Below, piece by piece: positions 1-9,337 of a stretch of 28,444 nucleotides of DNA. This DNA comes from Chara braunii (lineage: Eukaryota; Streptophyta; Charophyceae; Charales; Characeae). The stretch's first letter is position 1; each line of letters starts with the position of its first letter. The notes below the pieces were generated by a model. That model was not told the origin of the DNA, did no database searches, and saw only the letters and a list, made by a program, of their open reading frames with translations. The position numbers and the translations under genes are program-made. Where the stretch lies: positions 1,466,734-1,495,177 of the forward strand of contig BFEA01000228.1 in the NCBI GenBank assembly GCA_003427395.1. Direction: 5' to 3'.

Positions 1-64
1 AATGGGACTGAATCTTCCCGCTTTCGCCGGAAGATCCATTCCCGTTACGGTATAGATAATGAAA

Positions 65-81
65 ACACGCACGCGCACGCG

Positions 82-113
<32 letters not shown>
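65..113. repeat. compound (CA/CG)n-(GA)n microsatellite
   Basis: Alternating CA and CG dinucleotides pass into an uninterrupted CG run and then directly into a GA run. The CG part is strictly alternating purine-pyrimidine. Reading frames crossing it give Arg-rich (TRTRAR) low-complexity peptides, which I do not regard as genes. Confidence 0.95.
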
Positions 114-149
114 GCGGCGACCTTGATTATTGTCTTTTGCGCGTGTCTA

Positions 150-312
150 TAGTAATCGTTTTTTTTTTCTTTTTTTCCATATGTTTTAGAGTAAATCACG
201 TTTCTTTTTTTCTTTTCGTTTTTTTTTTTTTCAAATCCCGTTTTCTGTCGTTGCTTTTTATTTTTGTTATTTTTGTTTTTGTTTTATTTATTCCGTATTC
301 TTTTCCAAGCAC
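150..312. other. T-rich low-complexity tract
   Basis: The plus strand is dominated by T with several runs of eight or more and short TTTTG/TTTTA patterns. No gene or structured element is visible, and the Phe-rich translation across it is a composition effect. Confidence 0.8.
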
Positions 313-338
313 GTTTGGGAAGTTAGCGCTCGGTAGTT

Positions 339-380
339 CGAGCCTCGGCAAGGCTCGTCATACCAGTCGGCCGAGGCTCG
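339..380. repeat. inverted repeat, 11-bp perfect arms
   Basis: CGAGCCTCGGC at 339-349 is the exact reverse complement of GCCGAGGCTCG at 370-380, with a 20-nt spacer. It stands alone in otherwise ordinary sequence. It could be a foldback remnant or chance, and no function is assigned. Confidence 0.8.
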
Positions 381-493
381 GACTTGATAGCTGGGCCAAG
401 TACTGGTGGTTTATGCATCTAATAAGGTTGTGGTCGCCAACTGGACACGGACCAATCGTTTTCTTAGGGAACGCGGCTGCGATCGGGGGAGAT

Positions 494-611
494 GGCACGC
501 ACGCATGTGCACACACGTCCCCGCAGGCAAGCATGCACGCATGCGCACAAACATCCCCATGCACAAGCATGCAGTCACACGCGCTCGTGCACGCACACAC
601 GCACATGCAAA
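494..611. repeat. degenerate alternating purine-pyrimidine tract (CA/CG/TG-rich)
   Basis: A degenerate run of GCACGC, GTGCAC and CATGCA words, mostly alternating purine and pyrimidine. Overlapping open frames on both strands encode His/Cys/Ala-rich or Cys/Val-rich low-complexity peptides because of this repetition. It has Z-DNA-forming character but no recognisable gene. Confidence 0.75.
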
Positions 612-612
612 G

Positions 613-747
613 TGGCAGAGAGAGAGAGAGGTAAGGGAAGGGTTACGGGGTGTGTGGGGGGGGGGAAAGAGAGGAGGAGGAAAGGAAGTGGGGAAAGAAA
701 GGGGAGGCGGGGTGTGTGTGCGTGTCTGTGCATTTGTGTGTGTGTAT
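613..747. repeat. purine-rich tract: (GA)n, G10 run, (GT)n
   Basis: A GA run, a run of ten G (656-665), GGA/GAAA-rich sequence and a GT-rich stretch follow one another. This is strand-asymmetric low-complexity DNA with no gene. Confidence 0.85.
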
Positions 748-804
748 ATGGATGCCAACACGGTGAAGTTGGTCAAGAAAAAACCTTAGAGGAAGATAGA
801 AGAA

Positions 805-958
805 GACCATGCTCTTTTCTATTTTTCAATTTCGTTTGCTGGTTTGTTTCTTTCGTCTACTCATTGGTTTGTTTACTTCTTTCAAGTTTTTTGTTTATTC
901 GCTTGCTTTGTTAGTTTGTTTGTTTAAAATTTGTTTGTTTCCTCTCTTGTTTGTTTTG
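805..958. repeat. T-rich tract with (TTTG)-like repeats
   Basis: Many TTTGTTTG and TTCTTT words are visible, including several consecutive TTTG units near 905-955. Low-complexity DNA with no gene seen. Confidence 0.75.
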
Positions 959-996
959 CTTCCTGTTCTAATGTCTTTAAGTTAATTATCTTCGCA

Positions 997-1000
<4 letters not shown>

Positions 1001-1074
<74 letters not shown>
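1001..1074. repeat. (CT)37 microsatellite
   Basis: Thirty-seven uninterrupted CT dinucleotides. It lies immediately upstream of the foldback element and would be length-polymorphic and prone to sequencing slippage. Confidence 0.98.
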
Positions 1075-1077
<3 letters not shown>

Positions 1078-1085
1078 CACCTCAG

Positions 1086-1341
1086 TGCGGTCACACTAGG
1101 ACATTTTCGCCAACGCTGTGGCCGTAAATGCCATTAGGTTCGTGAAGGTCTGGCCGCAAATGCACTCGCATTCAAACCATCACCTTAGTGCACATCACCC
1201 TCCTCCTTGTAAGAAGGATTCATGGCATACTCACACCAGCACTTTCCGAAATGCATCTGACCGCATTTACGGCCAGGGCTTCACGAACCTAACCACATTT
1301 GCTGCCACAGCGTTAGCGAAAATGTCCTAGTGTGAGTATGC
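1086..1341. mobile_element. MITE-like foldback element with long terminal inverted repeats
   Basis: About 73 bp at 1091-1163 match the reverse complement of 1263-1335 with roughly nine mismatches. Both arms begin with TCACACTAGGACATTTTCGC. Each arm also holds a short direct repeat of the form GGCCGYAAATGC. The roughly 100-bp centre is unrelated and has no ORF. The identical hexamer CCTCAG flanks both sides (1080-1085 and 1342-1347) and could be a target-site duplication. The size, long inverted arms and absence of coding capacity fit a non-autonomous DNA transposon (MITE or foldback). I cannot assign a superfamily. Confidence 0.75.
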
Positions 1342-1342
1342 C

Positions 1343-2251
1343 CTCAGACGCAAACTCCTCAGCACAGACTCGTTAATTCCTCAGTGCACAGCGTCCATCT
1401 TCATTGCTCTGATGGACAGGAGACCTGATCACATTCTCCTTTCCTTTACGCCGCTGTGTCCTTAACCTCCCATAGAAGGAGCCTACGTAGCAATCAATAA
1501 GCGAGCAGAGCTTTTGCGAACATCCTACGCACACCACCTTGGCGCGGAATGCCCTCCCCCTTACCGTCCAATCCCTCCTTTCTCCTCCCCTCCCCTCTTT
1601 ATCCAACCGAAGCTTCTCCGCCTTTGTTCGAATCCCTCCTTTCTCCCTCCATATCCTCTTTATATCCGACCGACGCTTCTTTGCCTCTGTTCGAAATCTC
1701 CGCCTTTGTGCCAACTTGAACCTGCGCGCCTCTTCGCCCTCCCCCTCTCCTCAGTCTATCTGTCTATTCAAATGCCTCCCTTTCCCTTCGTGTAGTACTA
1801 GTGTAGTACTCACCTATGTACGTTGTGGAGAACACAACATCCTTCACATTGCAGGTCGCGTTGAACCCCCCCCCCCCCCCCCTCCCCCAAATTGGTTCAC
1901 TCTCTCTCCCAAACACAATCTCATACTCATTACTCACACATCTCGAAGTTTTTTTTTGTTTTTTTGTTTTTAGCGAAGGATGAAAAAGCAATGTGATTTT
2001 TACTCGTTTAGGGGAAAAAAAAAAAAAAAAGTTTCACTCGTCCCCCCCCAAGATGCATGAAGTAATACACATATGTGACAAGGATATAGAAAATTCTCCT
2101 ATTTTTTTACTAAGATCAAGTGTAGCATCTATTCTGATCAGTTTAATATCTGATCCTTGGTCCTTCGGAGGGAAACACACACACACATACACACGAGCAC
2201 GCACGCCCTCGTGCGCTGAATAATATCAAACCGGTGCGAGATGATAACAAG
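1343..2251. other. non-coding stretch, no gene recognised
   Basis: Pyrimidine-rich sequence containing a two-copy tandem repeat, a run of 17 C at 1866-1882, an A16 run at 2015-2030 and a short CA run near 2175. Open frames here are Pro/Ser/Leu-rich on one strand and Arg/Lys-rich on the other. They overlap the tandem repeat and resemble no family I know. Confidence 0.6.
1570..1693. repeat. two-copy tandem repeat, about 61-bp period
   Basis: Both units start AATCCCTCCTTTCTCC (1570 and 1631) and end CTNTGTTCG. They differ by scattered substitutions and small indels, and a partial third copy follows at 1694. Confidence 0.8.
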
Positions 2252-2284
<33 letters not shown>

Positions 2285-2285
<1 letters not shown>

Positions 2286-2339
2286 GCTCCAGTCTATTCG
2301 TGGGGAGCAACACGTGTTGGGAACCGGGCCCAGCGTCCC
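2285..2339 (-). other. 3' tail of copy A: two hairpins next to the A-tail
   Basis: Read on the minus strand, GGGACG leads into hairpin 1 (CTGGG, loop CCCGGTT, CCCAA; 2317-2333). Hairpin 2 follows (TGCTCC, 13-nt loop, GGAGCA; 2285-2309), then AAATGTT and the 27-nt A-tail. Related tails end copy B and two LINEs here. By analogy with LINEs that need a 3' RNA structure for reverse transcription, it may be the recognition tail. That role is inferred. Confidence 0.7.
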
Positions 2340-2455
2340 ATATCGAATCATACAGATCATTGAGAAAATTGGTCTTTTAAGGACATTTGAGAAACCGTGG
2401 CCATTACCCGGCTTCGGTTGAGAACAAACTGTGAAACAGAGTCCTAAGAATGCTC

Positions 2456-3600
2456 ACTACTCTCAGGTCCCCTGACAAACCCTTCTAAGACTTCCCAACA
2501 CCGTCTTACTCCCTTATGAGTTCTTCCAGGCCTCACGCCCCCACCCTGCTGGGTTACAGGGCAACACAACTCGCCCCAGCCTGAGCTCCGACCAACGTCA
2601 TCCCAGCAGCAACCCTTGGTCGTCCCTTGGGATGCCCATCCCAAAGCATCCCCAGATCTCTCTACCAGGCCTCACGCTCCTGCTTCAGCAGGTTACAGGG
2701 CAACACCCTAGCACCAGTCAGTGTCGTTCTGGCATCGAACGACCACAGATCATTGAGTATAACAGCATCAAAACTGCCTAAGATGGATTACTGAGAAACC
2801 CTAAAGTCCTAAGGCATTTATAAGAACAACTGACTTTTTTTCCATTCTCTTTTTTTTCTTCAGAAAACCTTAAATTCATGAAAATGAGACAAGGAACTAC
2901 TAGGAAAATCTAATTGGCCTAAGGATGAAATTTTGGAAATTGAGATACCGGGGCCATTACCCGGCTTTGGCTCAAAAAAATTGGAGCTACTGCAGACATG
3001 TCTAGGACAATCTTCATGATTAAGCGAAATTCAGAAGCGACTCATAAACCCCCCATCAATCCACTATACCTCACTGCGGCAAGACTGACTGCAGCGGAGC
3101 CACCATCTCTGCTACTGCTATGTCATACTCCCATCCTACCAGTTAGCCCCCTCACTGGTAGAACGCGTGATAACCCACCATCCTCTCCTACTCACCTTAT
3201 CTTCTTTTTGAAATACCTAAGAACTCTTACCGTCGTTTCAGAAGCATGAGAATAGGCCACAAAGGTCCTACGATTATTCCAAAAACCTCGAAATCTCACA
3301 CAAACCCTTCCAACGTTATCCAAAACTGTCGTACTCCTTGTCGATCTCTTTTAGATTTCAGACCCGCACTTTCTGCTGGGTTACAGGGCAGCGCGACTCA
3401 CCCCAGCTCTGACCAGCGTCGTCCCGGCAACAACCCTTGGTTGTCCCATGGAAAGCCCACCCCAAGACATCCCCAGATCTCTTTACCAGACCGCGGTCAG
3501 CGTCGTTCTAGCATCGAACAACCGCAAATCACTGAGTATAACAACATTGAAGCCACCTAAGACGAGTTAGTAGGGATCCCAGAGTCCTAAAAAACATTCA
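2456..3600. repeat. partial internal duplication within copy A
   Basis: The segments 2470-2830 and 3300-3600 repeat the same order of landmarks: ACAAACCCTTC, TGCTGGGTTACAGGGCA, AACCCTTGGT, CCCCAGATCTCT, GCATCGAAC and ACTGCCTAAGAYG-like or GCCACCTAAGACG-like words. The motif GGCCATTACCCGGCTT is also duplicated (2401 and 2953). The spacing between the pairs differs, so one copy has lost about 280 bp. Copy B contains only the single version. Confidence 0.75.
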
Positions 3601-4003
3601 TAGGACCACTAAGCACCCAATACTTTTTGGGACATTCGAAAAACTTTAGAAAAATATAAGGGCGGGGGGGGTAAGACTAAATCTACCTACTATCCTAGAT
3701 TCCCCCTTCCAAAAGATGGGGCGTCGGTCCAGGCTTTCAGTCCTCGTACCAGAACTCACTTGATCTCATACCCCCTTTTGCTAGGGTAACAGGGCACCAC
3801 AACCCTCCCCAGTACCGATCAACCTAGCTCTGACGGACAGGAAGTGCCTTCCTCCCTCAACAATTTCCTTAGCGGCGAACCCCTAAACAGGTTACAGGGT
3901 CAATACCCCGGCGCTAACTACGTGGGACGATCTGGTTATGCCTTCCGCCCTCGGCATAACTTCCCAGGCCTCAAGCTCCCCCTGGGTTACGGAGCAGAGG
4001 CTC
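2528..4003. repeat. dispersed hairpin modules ending GGTTACAGGGCA
   Basis: At least six related modules (near 2530, 2671, 3360, 3765, 3875 and 3965) share a start like CCTCACGCTCC and an end like GGTTACAGGGCAACAC. Short self-complementary sequence sits between, for example CCTGCTTCAGCAGG at 2679-2692 and ACCCTGCTGGGT near 2548-2559. The counterpart in copy B (7507-7519) is CCTGCGACGCAGG. The middle base pair differs on both sides of the stem, so pairing is preserved. Function unknown. Confidence 0.6.
3100..3249 (+). other. reading frame conserved between copies A and B (coding status unclear)
   Basis: This frame ends with a stop whose TGA overlaps an ATG (ATGA). It aligns without gaps to the opposite strand of copy B (7741-7895). 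Over about 55 codons I count about 24 base differences: roughly ten at first, two at second and twelve at third positions, with more synonymous than non-synonymous codon changes. That hints at coding constraint. The frame upstream is broken by an indel between copies, and other shared frames of the element lack this bias. The peptide (LLLLCHTPILP, SPLTGRTRDNPPSSP) matches no family I recognise. Confidence 0.2.
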
Positions 4004-4110
4004 CAGCACCGGCCTGTGTCGTCCCAGCATCGTCCTTCAAACCTACTTACCCGAACAAACAACCCTTTCCATTAAGAATCCCCTTGCTACCTTCCTTCCT
4101 TCAAATCTAA
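3844..4110 (+). other. second frame shared with copy B (probably non-coding)
   Basis: An open frame containing RLQGQYPGAN, YVGRSGYAF and PRHNFP, with a near-identical frame on the minus strand at 6953-7156. The copies differ by an in-frame 6-base indel and about sixteen substitutions that do not favour third positions. High DNA identity alone explains the similarity. No signal peptide, membrane segment or known motif is visible. Confidence 0.2.
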
Positions 4111-4720
4111 CTTCCCCCCCCTTCGGCTCACTGTGTAGCCATCGAAGTCACTCCTTCCCTAAAAAAACAAAATCCTAACACACTGCTATAAGCAGCCACC
4201 CCCTTACCTTCTCTCCCCACCTGCCAGTACTGATCCGACCCTAAATCAGTCCGACTAAGAGACAACAATCCCCCAATACCGCCTCCCCCCTCCAAGAATA
4301 ACACCTCCCACCTTGTGAAACCCTCACGGAGGGAGGCTCCAACCCTCAAGGAAGACCCCACAGATATACACAGCAAGCCACAATTACACCCCTCAAGACC
4401 AGGAGGTCAAGATTAGCAAACAGAGAAAGCCAATCCGAATCAAAATTTACCGCACGGTGTTATGATTAGCAACCATAGGGTTTTGAAAAAATACTACAAT
4501 AGCCTACTTTTACGCACCGAAGATAAGAATGAGTTTGTCTCAGAAATCAAGAAAAAATCAAGACCATACGATCAATGATAAGGAAAACTACTCCATGACA
4601 AAATTTACGAGAAATTATACGAAGATTAGGTTTAGATATCCATATAGGATTTTCGAATCAGATTTCCAAACCACAGTTTGAGAAGCGTTTAGCAAAAATG
4701 TATGGCACGAAAAAGTTAAA

Positions 4721-4989
4721 AAAATTATTTTCAAGAAACCATATTATTAGAAGGAACGACCAACAAAAAACTGAATCAGATCATCATTCTTTAGAAAGAA
4801 TATCCAGAATTACAACCTGGAAAAAACAAACGAGTGAATTCAGAATAGAGAAGACAAAATTAAAAAAACCTAATTAGATCATCATCATTGGTAAACATCG
4901 GCTACTCAAATCGAAGTAATTCAGATTGGTGAATATGACTGAAACCATTATACACATATGATCAGTGAGAGAGACTATCCAAAGAAAAG
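4721..4989. other. AT-rich inner flank of copy A
   Basis: A-rich sequence in which similarity to the matching part of copy B (about 6100-6330) becomes too weak to align by eye. No gene or structured repeat is seen. Confidence 0.5.
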
Positions 4990-5990
4990 CCAAACTCATC
5001 CTCAAGATGCAATCAACAAGGCTAGAAAAACTCGACCACAGTGCCCACGCACTCCAGATGCCCTCGTGACGAAAACGCAGCTACCGCCGATACCGCTTGG
5101 CTCTTCTTCAAAAACCACGGAGTCGATGCCGCCTCCAATCCTCCTCCCACTCCACGTGAGGACACACTCCTCCCTTTCAGCCTGCATCAACCGACCATCC
5201 TCCACAAAACTACGCAGGCAGAGAAGCAAAGGCAACCAATATGCCGAGAATCTCATGAAGACCCGCCCCTTTTCAAAGGCAGATTTTCCTTCATCCGGCA
5301 TTCTGGCCTGCAGCATCACTAGGTGAAGCGTGAAGTCGGAGATGGCACCACCTCGAGCAAGGCGCGGTGCGGCCGGGATCGCTGCGCCCCGCCGGCATGA
5401 TTCTGACGGGCGCTACGGAGGCGCTGGGTGACGTAGCGGGCGACAGTACGAGGCGCGGGATGGCAAGGCGTGGCGATGAGCGGCGACACAAGCGGCGCAA
5501 GGGAAGAGGGTGGGGTTGATGGCGATGACCTGGTCCGTTTGGGCGGTGAAGGTGGAAGGAACGAGTGGGGTGTGGCGACGAGAGAAATGGTACGGCGAGT
5601 TTGATGAGTGTGATGGTGAAAAGGGTGGTGGGGTGTGAGCTGGGGTGAGGTGTGTGTCTCCCCCGTGATAGGGCTCCGTGGACGTAGTTGGGTGGGAAGA
5701 GTACTGCAAGCATGGTGACGGTGGTGGTGCTTTGGACGATGACATTCCTCCATTTCTCTGGACTAACCTGCGAGGGGCGGCTGACAGGTTTAGTGGTTTG
5801 GGCTCGCAACGTGGTTTGCCACGGTCTGTTTATCTTCATCGAGTGGCTTTTGAGGATAGTCGAGTGAGTGTCGACTACAAGGTGGCCAGTCTTTGCTTGC
5901 AAAGTCGATGAAGGAGGAGGTGAGGTTTGGAGGCGGGAGGGGTGGTTAACAAAGTGTGGGGACTTGGGGTACTCTTCTCCAGCTAGGTTT
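4990..5990. other. CpG-rich core between the two head-to-head elements
   Basis: This segment separates the heads of copies A and B. The part from about 5330 to 5620 is markedly GC- and CpG-rich compared with its surroundings (many GCGG, GGCG and CGCTACG words) and strongly G-rich on the plus strand from 5340 to 5960. The longest open frame in the window (203 aa, minus, 5291-5902) lies here. It is Pro/Ser/His-rich, overlaps two other open frames on the same strand and resembles no family. It could be a CpG-island-like promoter, a fragment of a host gene or another repeat. I see no basis to choose. Confidence 0.4.
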
Positions 5991-6329
5991 TTGTCCTTCT
6001 AAGATGATTTTTCTGGTTGAGTGATAGGACTTTTCTCTAGTATGTAGTTTTTCTTTCAGTTTTCGATTTGAGTTTGGTCACTAATTCTCATAATTGATTT
6101 CCATTTGTTAAATCGCATTCTTTTGGATATATCAGCTAAATGATGCTCCCATTTGATTAGTTAGAACGGACCTTATCTTCGCAATTTTTTCTCAATTCCA
6201 GGAACCTGATATAATTGTTAATTCTTAATTTCCACGAGTTCATTACAATTGCACTCTTGAAGATGTATATCAGACTTGTTTCTGTGAAATTCGCATTCCG
6301 AATGTTTTAACAATATGAGCTTTATGATG

Positions 6330-8232
6330 GATTCCTCTATTGCTAGTGCATAATGTTCCTCAACCCGTGGTTTTGGAACCTGACTCGGAAATCCTTTATG
6401 GATACCTAAAACTGAATTTCGGATAACCTCTTGCAAATTTTGTTACCCAGTAATTCTCTCTATCAGTGATCGTATGGTTTTTGATCTTTTCTTACTTTTT
6501 GATACAAACTCGTTTCTGCTCTTTGATGCCTAAAAGTAAGTTTCTGTAGTTTTTCCAAAATCCTATGGTTGCTAATCATAACATTGTGCGGTAAATTTTG
6601 TCTTGGATTGTTTGAACTTCCTGGCCTTGAGGGGTGTATTTGCGGCTTGCTGTGTATATCTGCGGGGTTTTTCTTGAGGGTTGGAGCCTCCCCCCGTGAG
6701 GGTTTCACAAGGTGGGAGGTGTTATTCTCGGAGGGGGGAGGTGGTATTGAGGGATTGTTTTTCTCCTAGCCAGTCTGATTTAGGGTCAGATCAGTACTGG
6801 CGGGTGGGGAGAGAAGGCAAGGGGGTGGCTGCTTACAGCAGTGTGTTGGGATTTTGTTTCTGAGCGAAGGAGTGATTTCGATGGCTACACAGTGAGCCGA
6901 GGGGGGGGAAGCTAGATTCGAACAGAAAGGGTTGTTTGGCGGGGTAAGTAGGTTAGAAGGACGACGCTGGGACGACACAGGCCGGTGTTGGAGCCGCTGC
7001 TCTGTAACACAGGGGGAGCTTGAGGCTTGGGAAGTTATGCCGAGGGTGGAAGGCATAACCAGATCGTCCGACATAGTTCAAGTTGGCGCCGGGGTATTGA
7101 CCCTGTAACCTGTATAGGGGCTTGCCGCTAAGGGAATTGTCGAGGGAGGAAGACACTTCCTGTCCGTCAGAACTAAGTTGATCGGTACTGGGGAGGGTTG
7201 TGGTGCCCTGTTACCCTAGCAGAAAAGGGTATGAGATCAAGTGAGTTCTGGTACGAGACTGAAAGCCTGGACCGACGCTCCGTCTGTTGGAAGGGGGAAT
7301 TTCGGATAGTAGGTAGTTTTAGTCTTGGCCGCCCGTATAAATATTCTAAAGAATTTCGAATGTGCTTAGCGGTCCTAGAAATGTTTTTTAGGATTTTGGG
7401 GTCCCTGCTAACTCTTCCTAGGTGGTTCCAACGCTGTTATACTCAGTAATTTGTGGTTGTTCGATGCCAGAACGACGCTGACCGGTGCTGGGGTGTTGCC
7501 CTATAACCTGCGACGCAGGAGCATGAGGTCTGGTAGAGAGATCCGGGGAAGTCTTGGGGGGGACTTTCCACGGGACAACCAAGGGATGCTGCCGGGACGA
7601 CGCTTGTAACTCAGCAGAAGTGGGGGTGTGAGACCTAGAAGAGATCGACAGAGAGTTTGATAGTTTTGGAGAACGTTGGAAGGGTTTGTGCGGGATTTCA
7701 ATTTTTTTTGGAACAATCTTAGGACCTCTGTGGCCTGTTCTCATGCCTCTGGAATGATGGTAAGAGTTCTCAAATTCTTCAAAAAAAAAATAAGGTGAGC
7801 TGGAGAAGATGGTGGGTTATCACGCGTCCTACCAGTGAGGGGGCTAGTTGGTAGGATGGGAGTATGGCATAGCAGCAACAAAGGTGGTGGCTCCGCTACA
7901 GTTAGTCTTGCCGGAGGGAGGTGAAGTAGCTTGATGGGGATCGTTCTGAGTCGTTTCAAATTTTTGCTTAATCATGATGTTGTCATAGACATGTCTGAAG
8001 TAGCTTGGCCTTGGTATCTCATGTTCCAAATGCCATCCTTAGGCCAATTAGACTTTCTAGTATAATTTTTCTGATGAAGTTTTTTGAACGTACTCGTTAT
8101 GGGACGCTGGGCCGGTTCCCAGTTTGTGCCAATTTGTGAGGATATGGTTGTATCTTTGGGACGCTGGACCCGGTTTCCAGCAGGTGTTGCTCCCCACCAA
8201 TAGATGGAGCTTCGTTAAAAAAAAAAAAAAAA
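6330..8232 (+). mobile_element. dispersed element copy B (A-tail at 8217-8232)
   Basis: Reverse-complement partner of the element at 2252-4720. It ends with the shared tail and 16 A residues. Relative to copy A it lacks the internal duplication and has a deletion of about 30 bp at the GGCCATTACCCGGCTT motif (near 8010). It also has a duplicated hairpin-1 segment near its end (8101 and 8158). No transposase, endonuclease or reverse transcriptase domain is seen. Opposite orientation with outward tails makes A and B a head-to-head pair, best read as two independent insertions or an inverted duplication. Similarity may run weakly inward to about 6100. Confidence 0.75.
8101..8210 (+). other. 3' tail of copy B: hairpin 1 (twice), hairpin 2, then poly(A)
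   Basis: GGGACG plus hairpin 1 occurs at 8101-8122 (CTGGG, loop CCGGTT, CCCAG) and again at 8158-8180 (CTGGA, loop CCCGGTT, TCCAG). The two differ by a paired A/T to G/C change at the loop-closing base pair. Hairpin 2 is at 8189-8210 (GCTCC, 12-nt loop containing CCACCAATAGA, GGAGC). It is followed by TTCGTT and the A-tail. Confidence 0.75.
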
Positions 8233-8726
8233 GGCACCACCTGTGCTTTCAAAAGGCAGGCCACACCAAGTCGCGCTACATCATCTCTACCCTCCCGCTG
8301 TCAAGTTTCGCGCCCACAGCCCCCACGCGCCCACTGCATCGCCACACTCTCCGTTTCTGCTCCCGAATACGACAAGATCCAACTATTACTCATCAAGTTA
8401 ACACTGTAATGAGTATTAGTTAGCTCTCACTAGTAGTCTCGGCTTATGTAGTCATCCCCGAGTACCATACCTGAACCTCTGGCAGCCCCTGCATGCTGGC
8501 ACTTTTCAAGACGTATCTGTGACTGCTTTTACGACGAGACCGACTTGTATGTGACCGCAATTACGTCCAGAAATTACTAGTTTGAAGTCTCATGAGAATA
8601 TGCCCCAAATCTTCTTAATGGACCCCAGGAAGGTCTGCTTTTGTTCGCTATATTTCACTACAATATATAGACCCTTTCCTAAATCCCGCACGTATCCGCA
8701 CCCCTATACCTTTTGGTTAATCGGTA

Positions 8727-8761
8727 ACTACGGTACGGTTTCCGGAACCTACTACCGTAGT
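8727..8761. repeat. 9-bp perfect hairpin
   Basis: ACTACGGTA (8727-8735) pairs exactly with TACCGTAGT (8753-8761). The 17-nt loop itself contains the near-palindrome GGTTTCCGGAACC. Isolated, with no known element around it. Confidence 0.75.
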
Positions 8762-9025
8762 ACTCCTACACGCTGTTCCATTCTAGGTTCGAAGCCTCGC
8801 CCTGTCGTATATTACCGACAACCAAACAGTAAAGCAATGGGAAGATAACGAGTTCGAAACCTTAAACAACTCAACAACACTCTGAAACCATAGTACTAAC
8901 AACGTTCCAGGTTCGAATCTCATATCTGCTAAAACTGACACTCTTGGGGCCCAAGCATCGTCGCATGCCCAATGCATAGTTGCATTGCTCCACGCACTCG
9001 GTGTACCTGTCAATGCATGTGTGTG

Positions 9026-9027
<2 letters not shown>

Positions 9028-9071
<44 letters not shown>

Positions 9072-9090
9072 NAAAAAAAAAAAAAAAAAA
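9028..9090. repeat. (TG)22 microsatellite, one N, then A18
   Basis: An uninterrupted TG run to 9071 is followed by an undetermined base at 9072 and eighteen A. The N between two slippery repeats suggests an unresolved assembly or gap-filling point. Confidence 0.95.
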
Positions 9091-9337
9091 GGTTAAAAAA
9101 AATAATGTGGCTTCTACCTTGCATAAGGTGTATGCCACCAAAATTTTGGCTCATTTGAGCCAATAGAAAAAAATATAAAAATCTTCAAAGTTTCTAATCC
9201 CTACCTATACCCCTCCTATCCCCACCAAAACCCCTCGTACCCCCCCCTCCCACCCCAAATCGCACCCTATCACCAAATGCTCAGAAAATTCTGAATTTTT
9301 TTATGGGGGATCTCTATGGCATGCGCAACACTTTCAA

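Larger units (their letters stand above)
2252..4720 (-). mobile_element. dispersed element copy A (A-tail at 2252-2278)
   Basis: The reverse complement of this segment aligns along most of its length with 6330-8232. I infer minus orientation because the poly(T) at 2252-2278 would be a 3' A-tail on that strand. The strongest matches are around 3840-4050, 3100-3245, 2950-2960 and 4440-4680. Copy A carries an internal partial duplication (about 2456-2830 repeating about 3290-3600) that copy B lacks. Six related modules ending GGTTACAGGGCA lie inside. No endonuclease or reverse transcriptase is recognisable. The A-tail, with 3' sequence shared with LINEs in this window, suggests a non-autonomous retroelement or a decayed LINE 3' region. 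The inner boundary near 4720 is uncertain because similarity fades gradually. Confidence 0.75.
8233..9337. other. non-coding stretch, no gene recognised
   Basis: Mixed-composition sequence with a short perfect hairpin, a GT microsatellite next to an undetermined base, and a C-rich stretch near 9205-9260. Three GTTCGAA-type words (near 8788, 8851 and 8912) recall a pol III B box but lack matching A boxes. No coding region is recognised. Confidence 0.5.

Noticed and set aside
1539-1973. 144-aa Pro/Ser/Phe-rich open frame
   Set aside because: It spans a tandem repeat, a C17 run and T-rich sequence, all low-complexity DNA; no domain seen.
5291-5902. Longest open frame in the window (203 aa, minus strand)
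   Set aside because: Pro/Ser/His-rich composition in a GC-skewed segment, two other overlapping long frames on the same strand, and no recognisable domain. Length is explained by low stop-codon frequency in GC-rich DNA.
8780-8925. Three GTTCGAA-type sequences resembling pol III B boxes
   Set aside because: No matching A box at the right distance, no cloverleaf, and only a short consensus match, so neither a tRNA nor a tRNA-derived SINE is supported.
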